DNA from: Paludibacter sp.
GTDB taxonomy: Bacteria > Bacteroidota > Bacteroidia > Bacteroidales > Paludibacteraceae
DNA: 64,000 nt
NCBI GenBank assembly: GCA_028690665.1
Contig: JAQVAV010000007.1
Coordinates: 1 to 64,000, forward strand
Reading direction: 5' to 3'
In this document: piece by piece, positions 1 to 8,879 of the stretch
Position numbering within the stretch: position 1 is the stretch's first letter
How the letters are laid out: every line of letters begins with the position of its first letter
The notes under the pieces: model-generated
The model's database searches: none
What the model saw: only the letters and a program-made list of their open reading frames with translations
Told to the model about the DNA's origin: nothing
Program-made: the position numbers and the translations under genes

Positions 1-105
1 CGTAAGTCATTGACAGTCAAAAGACGCTCTTTTTAGTATATTTCCTAATTCGTACCCCATAGGGGCATACAGACAGGTAAATAACTGAATTACAATAGGA
101 TATGT

Positions 106-170
106 AGAGAGGTTCATAAACCTCTCTTTCCGCTTTTATGGCCGCGAATCAACAGGTTTGCGGCTTTTTA
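106..170 (+). terminator. Tandem hairpins ending an upstream gene
   Basis: Two consecutive stem-loops. The first has perfect 9-bp arms (106-114 and 119-127) around a CATA loop. The second has 8-bp arms with one G-U pair (141-148 and 157-164) and is followed by a T-rich run (165-177), so it reads as an intrinsic terminator. A frame open from base 1 to a TAG at 34-36 may be the end of the gene it terminates, but 11 codons are too few to identify it. Confidence 0.55.
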
Positions 171-196
171 TTTTATTTGTAAAATATAATCCGGTT

Positions 197-227
197 TTTG
201 CCGTTTTACTATCGTTCATAAAATTTG
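197..227 (+). promoter_or_regulatory. Possible promoter of the TonB receptor gene
   Basis: A TTTG at 197-200 lies 18 bp before TAAAATTTG (219-227), close to the Bacteroidota -33/-7 consensus except for one extra base in the -7 element. It ends only 13 bp before the ATG at 241, so the leader would be very short. This is a motif match only. Confidence 0.3.
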
Positions 228-240
228 TCCCATAGTTTCA

Positions 241-2724
241 ATGAAGTCCAGACAGACTGTTTTAAGTGTTTTTTTGATGTTTTTTGTTGCAGCTTTTGCA
301 CAAAACAAGGTACGTGTTTACGGCTACGTCATTGATACAAACAATCGGGGAGTTGAACTTGCCAATGTCTACATTGAAGGAACTTCGGTCGGATCTGTCA
401 CCAATATTAATGGATATTATGATATTTCAACTGAAATCAAAGATTCGGCTGTTGTCGTCTATTCAATGGTTGGTTATCAAACAATTAAACATACTTTGTA
501 TCCAACGCAGAGGGTTTTTCAGATTTCGGTAGAGCTGCCTGTGTCAACCAGCGAAATGAAGGATTTTGATGTAGTAGCTCAACGTCGCCAGACTTCCACT
601 ATGGATTATATGGATCCGTCTAAAAACCGGCTTACTCCAAATGCGTCAGGAGGAATAGAATCGTTACTTATTACTTTCTCAGGAGTTAGCCAGAATAATG
701 AACTTAGTTCACAATATAATGTCCGTGGAGGTAATTTTGACGAAAATATTGTTTATGTAAATGGTATTGAAGTCTATCGTCCGTTACTGATTCGGGCCGG
801 ACAGCAGGAAGGCCTGAGCTTCATTAATCCGGATATGGTGCAAAGTGTTGGTTTCTCAGCGGGTGGATTTGATGCGAAATACGGTGATAAGATGTCGTCG
901 GTGCTTGATATTCAATATAAAAAGCCGAAAAATTTTGAAGCTACTGCGACACTTGGCTTGTTAGGGGCTTCGGCTTATGTCGGAACAGCCAACGGAAAAT
1001 TTACCCAAATGCACGGAATTCGTTACAAAACGAACCAGTTATTACTCGGTACGCTTGACACAAAAGGTGAATATAAACCTTCATTTGTTGATTATCAGAC
1101 ATATCTTACCTATAAACTTTCTCAGAAATGGGAAATGACATTTTTAGGAAATTTCTCACAAAATAGTTATGATTTTTATCCGACAGAAAGAGAAACCAAA
1201 TTTGGAACGTATCAGACTTCACGTAAACTGACGATTTATTATGATGGATCGGAGCAGGATTTGTTTCGGACATCTTTTGGAGCTTTGTCTTTCAATTATA
1301 CTCCGAGGAAAAATCTGAAAATGAGTTTTATGGCTTCGGCATTTCACACGAACGAAAATGAAACTTATGATATTTCGGGAGATTATCTGCTTGGAGAAGT
1401 TAAGGATGATGCTTCGGATACCGAAGACCAGAATATCGGGGCAGTTTTAGGTATTGGACGGTATATGGAACATGCGCGCAACAGACTCAAAGCCTCTGTG
1501 GCCACTGTCTCTCATTCGGGAGAATTAAAGTTAGATGGTCATAACCTGAAATGGGGAATAAGCGGTCAGTACGAATATATCAAAGATAAACTCAGCGAGT
1601 GGGAGTGGAGAGACTCGTCAGGTTATTCTTTGCCATACAGCGATACTTCTGTAGATTTATATTATAACTTGAAAGCTGAAACAGAATTACCTTCCTTTCG
1701 GACTCAGGCATATTTTCAGGATACATATAAAGCCAATCTGAAAGCCGGATATTTTACTGTGACCGGTGGATTACGTGCTAACCATTGGACGTTTAATAAA
1801 GAATTGTTAATCAGCCCTCGTTTTTCAATGTCGCTGATTCCTCATTGGGAAAAAGATTTTGTATTCCGTTTCGCTACCGGGGTTTATTATCAGGCACCGT
1901 TTTATAAAGAATTGCGTGATACAGTCACCGATGCTAACGGGAATGTTTCGGTTCAATTGAATTCCGACATAAAAGCGCAACGTTCGCTTCATTTTGTTTT
2001 GGGTGGCGATCATTATTTCCGGGCATGGGGACGGCCGTTTAAACTAAGTACCGAGGCTTATTTAAAACTGGCCGATCGGGTAATTAGCTATTCTGTCGAT
2101 AATGTAAGAATTCGTTATTCCGGATATAATGACGCTAAGGCATATACCGCTGGTGTAGACTTCAAATTATACGGAGAATTAGTTCCGGGAACAGATTCAT
2201 GGATAAATCTTTCGCTTATGGATTCGAAAGAAGATCTGCTGAATGATTCATACATTAAATATGAATATGACGATGATGGAAATGTAACATCTTCTGAAAC
2301 TGTTTATCCCGGCTGGATGCCGCGTCCTAACGAACAACGTTATGTTTTCTCTATGATGTTTCAGGATTATCTCCCGAATAATCCGAAATACAAAATGAAT
2401 CTGAAGTTAATCTGGTCCGATGGAATGCCTTTTGGTGCTCCCGGGAGTGTTGCTTACCGGGCAGTTTTCCGTATGCCGCCTTATCGCCGGGTTGACATTG
2501 GGGCGTCGCGTATGCTCATGAGCGGTTCGGATAAATGGCTGGACAAAGCCTGGCTCAAACACGTAAAAACAATTTGGTTGAATCTGGAAGTATTTAATCT
2601 CTTAGATTTCAAAAATGTAAATTCATATTATTGGGTAACAGATATTTATAATCAAAAGCTGGCTACTCCCAATTATCTGACTGGACGTCAGCTAAATTTC
2701 AAGCTGATTGTTGATTTTAAATAA
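241..2724 (+). CDS. TonB-dependent outer-membrane receptor
   Basis: An 827-residue outer-membrane receptor likely to import a nutrient using TonB energy. A signal peptide (about residues 1-20) is followed by a carboxypeptidase-regulatory-like beta-sandwich (about 24-110, containing GYVIDTNNRGVELANVYIEG), a plug domain (about 115-230, containing YNVRGGNFDENIVYVNG) and a long beta-barrel. This order is typical of Bacteroidota TonB receptors, including SusC relatives. No SusD partner follows, so the substrate is unknown. It ends back-to-back with the next gene on the other strand with no spacer and no terminator hairpin. Confidence 0.9.
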   Translation: MKSRQTVLSVFLMFFVAAFAQNKVRVYGYVIDTNNRGVELANVYIEGTSVGSVTNINGYYDISTEIKDSAVVVYSMVGYQTIKHTLYPTQRVFQISVELPVSTSEMKDFDVVAQRRQTSTMDYMDPSKNRLTPNASGGIESLLITFSGVSQNNELSSQYNVRGGNFDENIVYVNGIEVYRPLLIRAGQQEGLSFINPDMVQSVGFSAGGFDAKYGDKMSSVLDIQYKKPKNFEATATLGLLGASAYVGTANGKFTQMHGIRYKTNQLLLGTLDTKGEYKPSFVDYQTYLTYKLSQKWEMTFLGNFSQNSYDFYPTERETKFGTYQTSRKLTIYYDGSEQDLFRTSFGALSFNYTPRKNLKMSFMASAFHTNENETYDISGDYLLGEVKDDASDTEDQNIGAVLGIGRYMEHARNRLKASVATVSHSGELKLDGHNLKWGISGQYEYIKDKLSEWEWRDSSGYSLPYSDTSVDLYYNLKAETELPSFRTQAYFQDTYKANLKAGYFTVTGGLRANHWTFNKELLISPRFSMSLIPHWEKDFVFRFATGVYYQAPFYKELRDTVTDANGNVSVQLNSDIKAQRSLHFVLGGDHYFRAWGRPFKLSTEAYLKLADRVISYSVDNVRIRYSGYNDAKAYTAGVDFKLYGELVPGTDSWINLSLMDSKEDLLNDSYIKYEYDDDGNVTSSETVYPGWMPRPNEQRYVFSMMFQDYLPNNPKYKMNLKLIWSDGMPFGAPGSVAYRAVFRMPPYRRVDIGASRMLMSGSDKWLDKAWLKHVKTIWLNLEVFNLLDFKNVNSYYWVTDIYNQKLATPNYLTGRQLNFKLIVDFK

Positions 2725-3618
2725 TTATTCTCTAAACGGCTCGGTGTGGATGCTGGTAATGGTTTGTGAACCGAATCGGCTTCGCAGATTTTTTTCTAAC
2801 CTCGTGGCAATATCGTGTGAATGTACGAATGTAATGGTTGCATCTAATTTGATATGTACGTCTATTGCGAATATGTTGCCGATTTTTCGGGTCTTAAGAT
2901 TATGAAACGCTTTGATTTCCTTGTCTGAAGATATAATTTGTTCTATTTCTTTTACCGTTTCTTTGGGTAGAGAACGTTCAAGTAATTCGTGCATGCTCGG
3001 CATGCCCAGTTGTACAGCTACTTTTATGATGAAAAAGCTGACAATGATTCCGGCTAACGGGTCGAGTATTCTCCATGATTCTCCCAGAAAAATGGCGCCG
3101 GATATTCCTAAAGCCGTGCCAATCGATGAAAAAGCATCCGATCGATGGTGCCAGGCATTTGCAATAACAGCCTGACTCTCTAACTTCTCACCCGCCTTTT
3201 TTGTGTACCAAAAAATAGATTCTTTGGCAATAACAGATATTACAGCGGCAATCAGAGCCAAAATTCCGGGTTGTTCAATGGTTTTTCCATGAATAACATC
3301 AATAACTTTCGAAAATCCATTCCAGAAAATACCTATACCGACAATAAGCAAAGCCATGCTAATCAACATAGTAGCGAAAGTTTCGTATTTCCCGTGTCCA
3401 TATTGATGATCGCTATCCCGCTCTTTACCTGATACTTCAATAAAAGCAATGACGATAATATCTGTTACAAAGTCGGAAAGTGAATGTACTCCGTCGGCAA
3501 TCATAGCCGTACTTTTTCCCAGAAATCCGGCTATGAGTTTAAATATTGTCAGTCCCAAATTTACAAAAAAACCTACCCATGTTACTTTTTGGGCTTGTCG
3601 TGTTCGTTGATCTTTCAT
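2725..3618 (-). CDS. Cation diffusion facilitator (CDF) metal exporter
   Basis: A 297-residue inner-membrane cation/proton antiporter of the FieF/MamM-like CDF family. Several membrane segments lie in residues 15-200, followed by a cytosolic C-terminal domain. The metal-site motifs are HSLSD in TM2 and HHRSD in TM5. Both are HxxxD, the arrangement usually linked to zinc. A well-formed promoter and a palindrome precede it. It is a distant paralogue of, not a duplicate of, the other CDF gene at 3907-4815. Metal specificity is inferred. Confidence 0.88.
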   Translation of the reverse strand: MKDQRTRQAQKVTWVGFFVNLGLTIFKLIAGFLGKSTAMIADGVHSLSDFVTDIIVIAFIEVSGKERDSDHQYGHGKYETFATMLISMALLIVGIGIFWNGFSKVIDVIHGKTIEQPGILALIAAVISVIAKESIFWYTKKAGEKLESQAVIANAWHHRSDAFSSIGTALGISGAIFLGESWRILDPLAGIIVSFFIIKVAVQLGMPSMHELLERSLPKETVKEIEQIISSDKEIKAFHNLKTRKIGNIFAIDVHIKLDATITFVHSHDIATRLEKNLRSRFGSQTITSIHTEPFRE

Positions 3619-3639
3619 ATCTTATAAAGTTTAAAATTA

Positions 3640-3669
3640 AAAATCACTCCTTATATGAGGAATGATTTT
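3640..3669 (-). promoter_or_regulatory. 30-bp near-palindrome at the CDF transcription start
   Basis: A 30-bp imperfect palindrome with outer arms AAAATCA/TGATTTT. Its internal mismatches are all G-T type, so it can also form a 13-bp RNA hairpin. It sits at the predicted +1 of the CDF gene at 2725-3618. It could be a metal-responsive operator or a 5'-leader hairpin. Confidence 0.45.
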
Positions 3670-3674
3670 CATAA

Positions 3675-3703
3675 CAAAAGTATTGTTTTTCTTTTAGAAC
3701 CAA
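3675..3703 (-). promoter_or_regulatory. Promoter of the CDF gene at 2725-3618
   Basis: Read on the minus strand, TTG (3703-3701) is followed after 18 bp by TACTTTTG (3682-3675), an exact match to the TAnnTTTG -7 box with ideal spacing. The predicted start lies near 3668, inside the adjacent palindrome. The rest of 3619-3906 is AT-rich with no gene seen. Confidence 0.6.
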
Positions 3704-3906
3704 GAGTCAGAAACCAAATTTTTAGAATAAAGATAACGAATGTATGAATGAATCAATAAAGAGCAATGACAAAGAATGAAGATATTTGGACAAAAGACAA
3801 TGGATATGTTAATAAGCCAATGAGTTGATAAACTCTATAACTAATGAACTTTATAAACTAATAGACTCTATGAACAGATAAATTTCAAACCGGAAGCATT
3901 CTTTCT

Positions 3907-4815
3907 CTAGCAACATTTTTCATAGCTGCAATCTTCATTTTTATTTTCAAATTCCAAAGTGGCATGTTTAATACCTTCTTCAGCAAGTTTTTCCCGGATA
4001 ATATCTTTCAGAATTGCAATTTCTTTCATATTATATTCTTTGTCCAACACAATATGAGCCGTCAGGATATTTAAGTTGCCATCTATCGACCAGATATGCA
4101 GATCGTGTACATTTTCTATTTTGTCTGTGGATTTGATTAAATTCGTTATTTTAGCAAGATCAATTTCGTCAGGAATTCCTTGTAAGATAATATGAAAACC
4201 TTGTTTCATGTTCCTGAAAACATTATAAAGAATAAATACGGAAATAGATAATGACATTAACGGGTCAAGAATTGGAATGTCGACAAAATACATAACAATA
4301 GATCCAACCAGAATAGCTGCCCAACCAAGAACATCTTCAAGCAGATGCAACGATACTACTTTCTCGTTAAGCGAATCTCCTTTTTTCAGCCGGAAAACAG
4401 CAGCTCCATTGACAATTACGCCTACAATTGCCAGTAAAATCATCCAATCGGCCTTGGGCTCCTGAGGCTCAAACAGTCTCGAAACCGAGACAGTAATAAT
4501 CAAAACACTTCCAACGAGTAATACAAAAGAGTTTATAAAAGCGCCTAACAATGAAAATCTTTTGTAACCATACGAGAAGTGTTTGTCGCTGCCTTTTTGC
4601 GACAACTTTTGAAAGTACCATGCTAATCCCAGCGAAAGGGAATCGCCCAAATCGTGTACTGCATCGGATAAAATAGCGATACTGTTAGTGAAAAATCCTC
4701 CGGCTATTTCAATCAGAGTAAAGCCAAGATTCAGAAAAAATGCGACTTTTATATTTTTTACATCATCGTAATGATGATGGTCGTGACTGTGATTATGTGA
4801 ATGAGAATGCGACAT
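3907..4815 (-). CDS. CDF zinc-type metal exporter (CzcD/ZitB-like)
   Basis: A 302-residue CDF transporter starting with a histidine-rich tail (MSHSHSHNHSHDHHHYDD), a feature of zinc-exporting CzcD/ZitB proteins. TM2 carries HDLGD and TM5 carries HLLED, both HxxxD metal motifs. The C-terminus ends in Cys-Cys. I chose the ATG at 4815. An upstream ATG at 4875 would add 20 residues unlike the family, and it lies within the predicted promoter. The Fur-family gene 85 bp upstream on the same strand, and the inverted repeat between them, suggest zinc-responsive control. Confidence 0.88.
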   Translation of the reverse strand: MSHSHSHNHSHDHHHYDDVKNIKVAFFLNLGFTLIEIAGGFFTNSIAILSDAVHDLGDSLSLGLAWYFQKLSQKGSDKHFSYGYKRFSLLGAFINSFVLLVGSVLIITVSVSRLFEPQEPKADWMILLAIVGVIVNGAAVFRLKKGDSLNEKVVSLHLLEDVLGWAAILVGSIVMYFVDIPILDPLMSLSISVFILYNVFRNMKQGFHIILQGIPDEIDLAKITNLIKSTDKIENVHDLHIWSIDGNLNILTAHIVLDKEYNMKEIAILKDIIREKLAEEGIKHATLEFENKNEDCSYEKCC

Positions 4816-4872
4816 AATTTTATGTTTTGAATGAAACAATTCAGAATTGATTAAGTTATTTCTGAACAACTG

Positions 4873-4909
4873 CAAAACTAAAAATTATGTCGATGCAACA
4901 CTATTGCAA
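4873..4909 (-). promoter_or_regulatory. Promoter with Fur/Zur-type operator
   Basis: The minus strand has an exact -7 box TAGTTTTG (4880-4873). Upstream, at the -33 position, is the perfect inverted repeat TGCAACACTATTGCA (4894-4908), two 5-bp arms around a 5-bp centre. It overlaps the stop codon of the Fur-family gene. The size and symmetry fit a Fur-family operator. Spacing from TTG to the -7 box is 15 bp, shorter than usual. Confidence 0.5.
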
Positions 4910-5335
4910 AGTTTGTTTTTTACATTCGGGGCATAGACCGCTGATGGTCATTTCTGTTTTATGAACTTCGTATTTTGATGCGGCATTGTGCTGAAACAGT
5001 TTATATGAGAAGTCATTAGTGCAAATGATTTTACCACATTTTTCGCAGAAGAAATGCGGATGGTCGTCGATGTGAGTTCCGTGTGTACATCCTTCGGGAC
5101 AAAGAGCGTAAACCGAACCTGTATGCTGATGCTCGATAATGTGGGCAATTCCGTTTTTTACAAATGTTTGCAAAGTACGGTAAATCGTGATTCTGTCTGC
5201 CGGATATAGCAGGTTTTCCAGATCAGAAAGCGAAAGACTTCGTTGTTGCACAATCATTTGTTCCAAAACCAACATACGAACGGGAGTGGGCTTTACAGCA
5301 TTTTTTTCGAGCGTTTCTATAATTTTGGCATTCAT
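4901..5335 (-). CDS. Fur-family metal-responsive repressor (Zur-like)
   Basis: A 144-residue transcription regulator. An N-terminal winged helix (about 1-80, with DRITIYRTLQTF as recognition region) precedes a metal-binding dimerisation domain containing HPHFFCEKCGK (C97, C100) and CPEC (C135, C138), the structural zinc site of the family. It lies 8 bp after the radical SAM gene and 85 bp before a zinc-type CDF exporter, so a Zur-like role in zinc homeostasis is the best inference. Fur or PerR specificity cannot be excluded from sequence. Confidence 0.85.
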   Translation of the reverse strand: MNAKIIETLEKNAVKPTPVRMLVLEQMIVQQRSLSLSDLENLLYPADRITIYRTLQTFVKNGIAHIIEHQHTGSVYALCPEGCTHGTHIDDHPHFFCEKCGKIICTNDFSYKLFQHNAASKYEVHKTEMTISGLCPECKKQTLQ

Positions 5336-5343
5336 TGTAAAAA

Positions 5344-7125
5344 TTAGTTTTTAAACCATTTTCTGACAGGAATATCGAATCCGGTGCCATTCATATAATT
5401 ATAGGTTGCCAGATTAAGTCCTCGTCCGTAATAATCCAGATCAATCGGATTTTCTGTCGAAAAAGGCACTTCATTATTGGCAAAACGGTTATATTGGTTC
5501 TGACGTTTAACCGCTCCGAATTTTTCCGGTTCAATACCCGACGGACTGTGAATCGTCATGGCGTAACGATGCCAGAAAGCCGAATGCAGATAGCCATTTT
5601 CGAAAAGACCACGTACAACTTCCAGCGAATCAATGGTTTCCTTAGCAGTCTCCGTAGGAAATCCGTACATCAGATAGGCATGGGTCATGATGCCCGCATT
5701 AGTCAGATTTTTCATACATTCCGAGGCGGTTTCTATAGTTATGCCTTTATTGATCATTTTCAGAATGCGTGGCGCCGCAACTTCCAGACCTCCCGAAACC
5801 GCGATACATCCCGATTGAGCTAAAACATAGCAAAGTTCGGTATCGAATACTTTGTCGAAACGAATGTTGGTCCAATACGAAACCGTAAGTTTTCGCCGGA
5901 TAATTTCTTCGGCGAGCTTTCGCAAAATAGCAGGAGGAGCTGCTTCATCTACAAAATGAAAACCTGAAATTCCAGTTTGCTCCATGATACTTTCCATGCG
6001 GTCGACCAGCAGGCTGACAGGAGCCGGTTCGAACCGTTTGATATAATCGAGCGAACCATCGCAAAATGCACATTTTCCCCAGTAACAACCATGAGCTAAG
6101 ATAAGTTTGTTCCAACGTCCGTTACTCCAAAGAGAATGCATCGGGTTGGTCATTTCTATCAGATTGATATAATTGTTTCCCAGCAAATTTTCGTAATCCG
6201 GAGTCCCGGTTTTAGAGAAACGAACGTTTTGACGGCTGTCGAAGTTGTGACGAATAATTTCATCGTTTTCACAAGTCAGAGTTCTGATAAGTTCTCCATT
6301 TTGGATTATTCTCAGTAAAGGTAGTTCCCCATCATCAAAAGTCAGATAATCAATATATTTAAAAATTTCTGCATCGGAGATTTGCCTTAATTCGGTATTA
6401 ACATAACCTCCGCCGAAAATTATTTTAATATCCGGATGGTTGTCCTTTAGCCATTTGGCACATTGTAGAGCACTTAGCAGATTTCCGGGAAAAGGAACAC
6501 TGAAACCGATAAATTGAGGCTCATGTTTTTCGATTTTATTTTTGAATATCTCAAGCAGTCGGTCATTTATGAAACTTAGAGGTCTATGCAATTCTGTTTC
6601 TAAAGGTTCAAAGTCGGGTAAATGCTGACACAGTGATTCGGCATAGCGAATAAGTTCGAAATGAGGGTCTATGTATTTCTGAATTATTTCTGCAATATCC
6701 TTTATAAAGAGCGTGCAAAGATGGGTTGCCCGGTCATGATTACCAATGGTGCCAAAGGCCCATTCCAGATCGTCTTCGCTACCTATGCGGTTTTTTACTG
6801 GCCAGAAGTCTGACTGACTGAATTTCTTGGCCAATGTGCTGTCCCGGTCACTCAGAAAACGCATTACCGGCTCAATATTTTGTACGTAAAAATTGGTGTT
6901 CTGGAGTATAATACGGTGCTTTTTCTGTATTTTATTCTGCTGAGAAATTATATCGAAAACTTCTTTTAATGTTTTTTTGTTGAATATACTCGCTATCAGT
7001 TCTATACTCAAATCAGCCTGAACTACATCAATATTTTGTGACTTCAGAAATCCGGTTAACTGTGTCGTTGCAGGATATGGAGTGTTAAGTTGTGTCAGTG
7101 GAGGAGTGACAAGAATTATTTTCAT
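5344..7125 (-). CDS. Radical SAM protein of the B12-binding-like type
   Basis: A 593-residue protein with an N-terminal Rossmann-like region resembling cobalamin-binding domains (about 1-280; IGFSVPFPGNLLSALQCAKW and a GGG turn near 238) and a radical SAM core with cluster cysteines C347, C352 and C355. The cluster motif is CX4CX2C, one residue longer than the canonical CX3CX2C. No DxHxxG cobalamin motif is visible. The substrate is unknown. It is 8 bp upstream of the Fur-family gene and probably co-transcribed with it. Confidence 0.8.
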   Translation of the reverse strand: MKIILVTPPLTQLNTPYPATTQLTGFLKSQNIDVVQADLSIELIASIFNKKTLKEVFDIISQQNKIQKKHRIILQNTNFYVQNIEPVMRFLSDRDSTLAKKFSQSDFWPVKNRIGSEDDLEWAFGTIGNHDRATHLCTLFIKDIAEIIQKYIDPHFELIRYAESLCQHLPDFEPLETELHRPLSFINDRLLEIFKNKIEKHEPQFIGFSVPFPGNLLSALQCAKWLKDNHPDIKIIFGGGYVNTELRQISDAEIFKYIDYLTFDDGELPLLRIIQNGELIRTLTCENDEIIRHNFDSRQNVRFSKTGTPDYENLLGNNYINLIEMTNPMHSLWSNGRWNKLILAHGCYWGKCAFCDGSLDYIKRFEPAPVSLLVDRMESIMEQTGISGFHFVDEAAPPAILRKLAEEIIRRKLTVSYWTNIRFDKVFDTELCYVLAQSGCIAVSGGLEVAAPRILKMINKGITIETASECMKNLTNAGIMTHAYLMYGFPTETAKETIDSLEVVRGLFENGYLHSAFWHRYAMTIHSPSGIEPEKFGAVKRQNQYNRFANNEVPFSTENPIDLDYYGRGLNLATYNYMNGTGFDIPVRKWFKN

Positions 7126-7158
7126 TTGGAGAAAGTAACATTTTTTATTTCATTCGTA

Positions 7159-7166
7159 CAAACATA
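7159..7166 (-). promoter_or_regulatory. Candidate -7 box of the radical SAM operon
   Basis: The minus strand reads TATGTTTG (7166-7159), an exact TAnnTTTG match 34 bp upstream of the start codon at 7125. No TTG is found at the expected -33 distance, so confidence is low. Confidence 0.35.
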
Positions 7167-7275
7167 AATAAAAAAGTTGAGACATGGAATTATAAAAATT
7201 ATTACAAACCGAATAACTTAATCATGTTTTTCTGTTTTATGGCAGTTTTTTTTATAAAAAAAGAATTTTATATGC

Positions 7276-7283
7276 TATTTTTG
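7276..7283 (+). promoter_or_regulatory. Candidate -7 box of the sugar transferase operon
   Basis: TATTTTTG at 7276-7283 matches TAnnTTTG and lies 35 bp before the ATG at 7318. The -33 region is a T-run without a clear TTG. Confidence 0.35.
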
Positions 7284-7317
7284 TTCTCTATACTTCATGT
7301 AATATTAGTGTCTTATT

Positions 7318-8859
7318 ATGACTCCTAGAACAAAAACCTTAAATAAAATTTTATATAAACCATCTGTTTGCATCCTGATTGTTGATTTGCTGATACTCAT
7401 TGCCGGAGTATTTATTGTTTTAGAGTGGTTCCCTTTAAAAACGCATACCCCTTATGCAAAATACTATAAGGCAGCAATCGTATACGTGTTTTTTTGGTAT
7501 GTTATTTCTTACCTGCTGGGCAGATATAAACCGTTTAAGAATCAAAAGTACTTAAAATCCTTTTTCAAATTGTTGTATCTCTCATTGATTATCTTTGTTT
7601 CAATGTGGTTGGCGTCTTCTTTTGTGTTTAACGGATATTATTCTGTTTACGTGATATTTACGTATACAACAATACTTTTTTTACTTACGTTTGCATTTTA
7701 TGCTCTATATTTCGCAATTTTATATGCTGTTGATTATCAGGAAGAACAATTGCCTTTTCAGAAACGGGAAAATGCTACATTAATTCCGGCGAAACCTAAA
7801 GACGAAGAAAGTTTAGCCGAATTGTACGCTTCAATTACGGCACATTCCGGGAAAATATTGCTGGATAAACTTTTGAAAACCATAGACCTGAGCAGTGGTA
7901 ATACTTATGTGAACTTTTCGACGAATTACCTTGATTTAAAATCAAAGCCGAATTATAGATATTCTTGCATTGTGAATATGGAAAGACTCAATGATGTAAG
8001 AGGTATTAATAAATTATTTGCAACAATTAATTACAAATTGCCAGATGATGGCATAATGGTTTGTTGCTATGAATCGAAAAGTACACGAAAAAGGAGGCTT
8101 CTTAAAAAATTGATATTCCCGTTTAATTATGTTTTGTATATTATTGATTATATAATTAAGCGATTTATTCCAAAGATATTTATAACCAGAAGATTATATT
8201 ATGATCTTACCGGCGGTAAGCACCGGATATTGTCGAAAGCCGAGGTGCTGGGACGTCTGTATTGTTTGGGATTCGAAGTGTTTCGCGAGATGAAAGTTGA
8301 GCAGATTAATTATGTTTATGCCAGAAGAGTGAAATCTCCGGAACCATATTCTAAAAAAGTATATGGTCCGTTAATTAGATTGCACCGGAAAGGTTTAAAC
8401 GGAAAAATGTTTGATGTATATAAATTTCGAACGATGCATCCTTTTTCAGAATATTTACAAACCTATATTTACGAAAAAAACAGTTTAGAGGTCGGAGGTA
8501 AATTTAAAAGGGATATAAGAATTACAACTATTGGCGGAATAATGCGTAAATACTGGATCGACGAATTCCCTATGATTTTTAATGTGATAAAGGGAGATAT
8601 GAAGTTAGTCGGTGTCAGGCCGTTGAGCAATCAGTATTTTAGCTTATATGACAAAGATTTACAGGATTTAAGAATTCAGTTTAAGCCGGGACTTTTGCCT
8701 CCTTTTTATGCCGATATGCCCAAAACTCTTGACGAGATACAGGCTTCGGAACGTAAATATCTGCTGGCATGTAAAAACAACGGAACTTTTATAACTGATT
8801 TTAAATATATTCTTCTAATTTTGAAAAATATTTTATTTAGAAAGGCCCGAAGTGCATAA
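7318..8859 (+). CDS. Polyprenyl-phosphate sugar-1-phosphate transferase
   Basis: A 513-residue membrane protein. About four hydrophobic segments (residues 17-140) and a variable middle region precede a C-terminal bacterial sugar transferase domain (about 365-510). Family motifs there include KMFDVYKFRTM, RKYWIDEFPMIFNVIKGDM and LVGVRP. These enzymes load the first sugar phosphate onto undecaprenyl phosphate to start capsule or exopolysaccharide repeat-unit synthesis at the inner membrane. The Wzi-like capsule protein directly downstream supports this role. Confidence 0.88.
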   Translation: MTPRTKTLNKILYKPSVCILIVDLLILIAGVFIVLEWFPLKTHTPYAKYYKAAIVYVFFWYVISYLLGRYKPFKNQKYLKSFFKLLYLSLIIFVSMWLASSFVFNGYYSVYVIFTYTTILFLLTFAFYALYFAILYAVDYQEEQLPFQKRENATLIPAKPKDEESLAELYASITAHSGKILLDKLLKTIDLSSGNTYVNFSTNYLDLKSKPNYRYSCIVNMERLNDVRGINKLFATINYKLPDDGIMVCCYESKSTRKRRLLKKLIFPFNYVLYIIDYIIKRFIPKIFITRRLYYDLTGGKHRILSKAEVLGRLYCLGFEVFREMKVEQINYVYARRVKSPEPYSKKVYGPLIRLHRKGLNGKMFDVYKFRTMHPFSEYLQTYIYEKNSLEVGGKFKRDIRITTIGGIMRKYWIDEFPMIFNVIKGDMKLVGVRPLSNQYFSLYDKDLQDLRIQFKPGLLPPFYADMPKTLDEIQASERKYLLACKNNGTFITDFKYILLILKNILFRKARSA

Positions 8860-8879
8860 TCCTGCATTAAAAGTTCTGC

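Noticed and set aside
2725-4815. Two CDF genes as a recent tandem duplication
   Set aside because: They differ in length, His-rich tail, sequence and control sites and are separated by about 290 bp.
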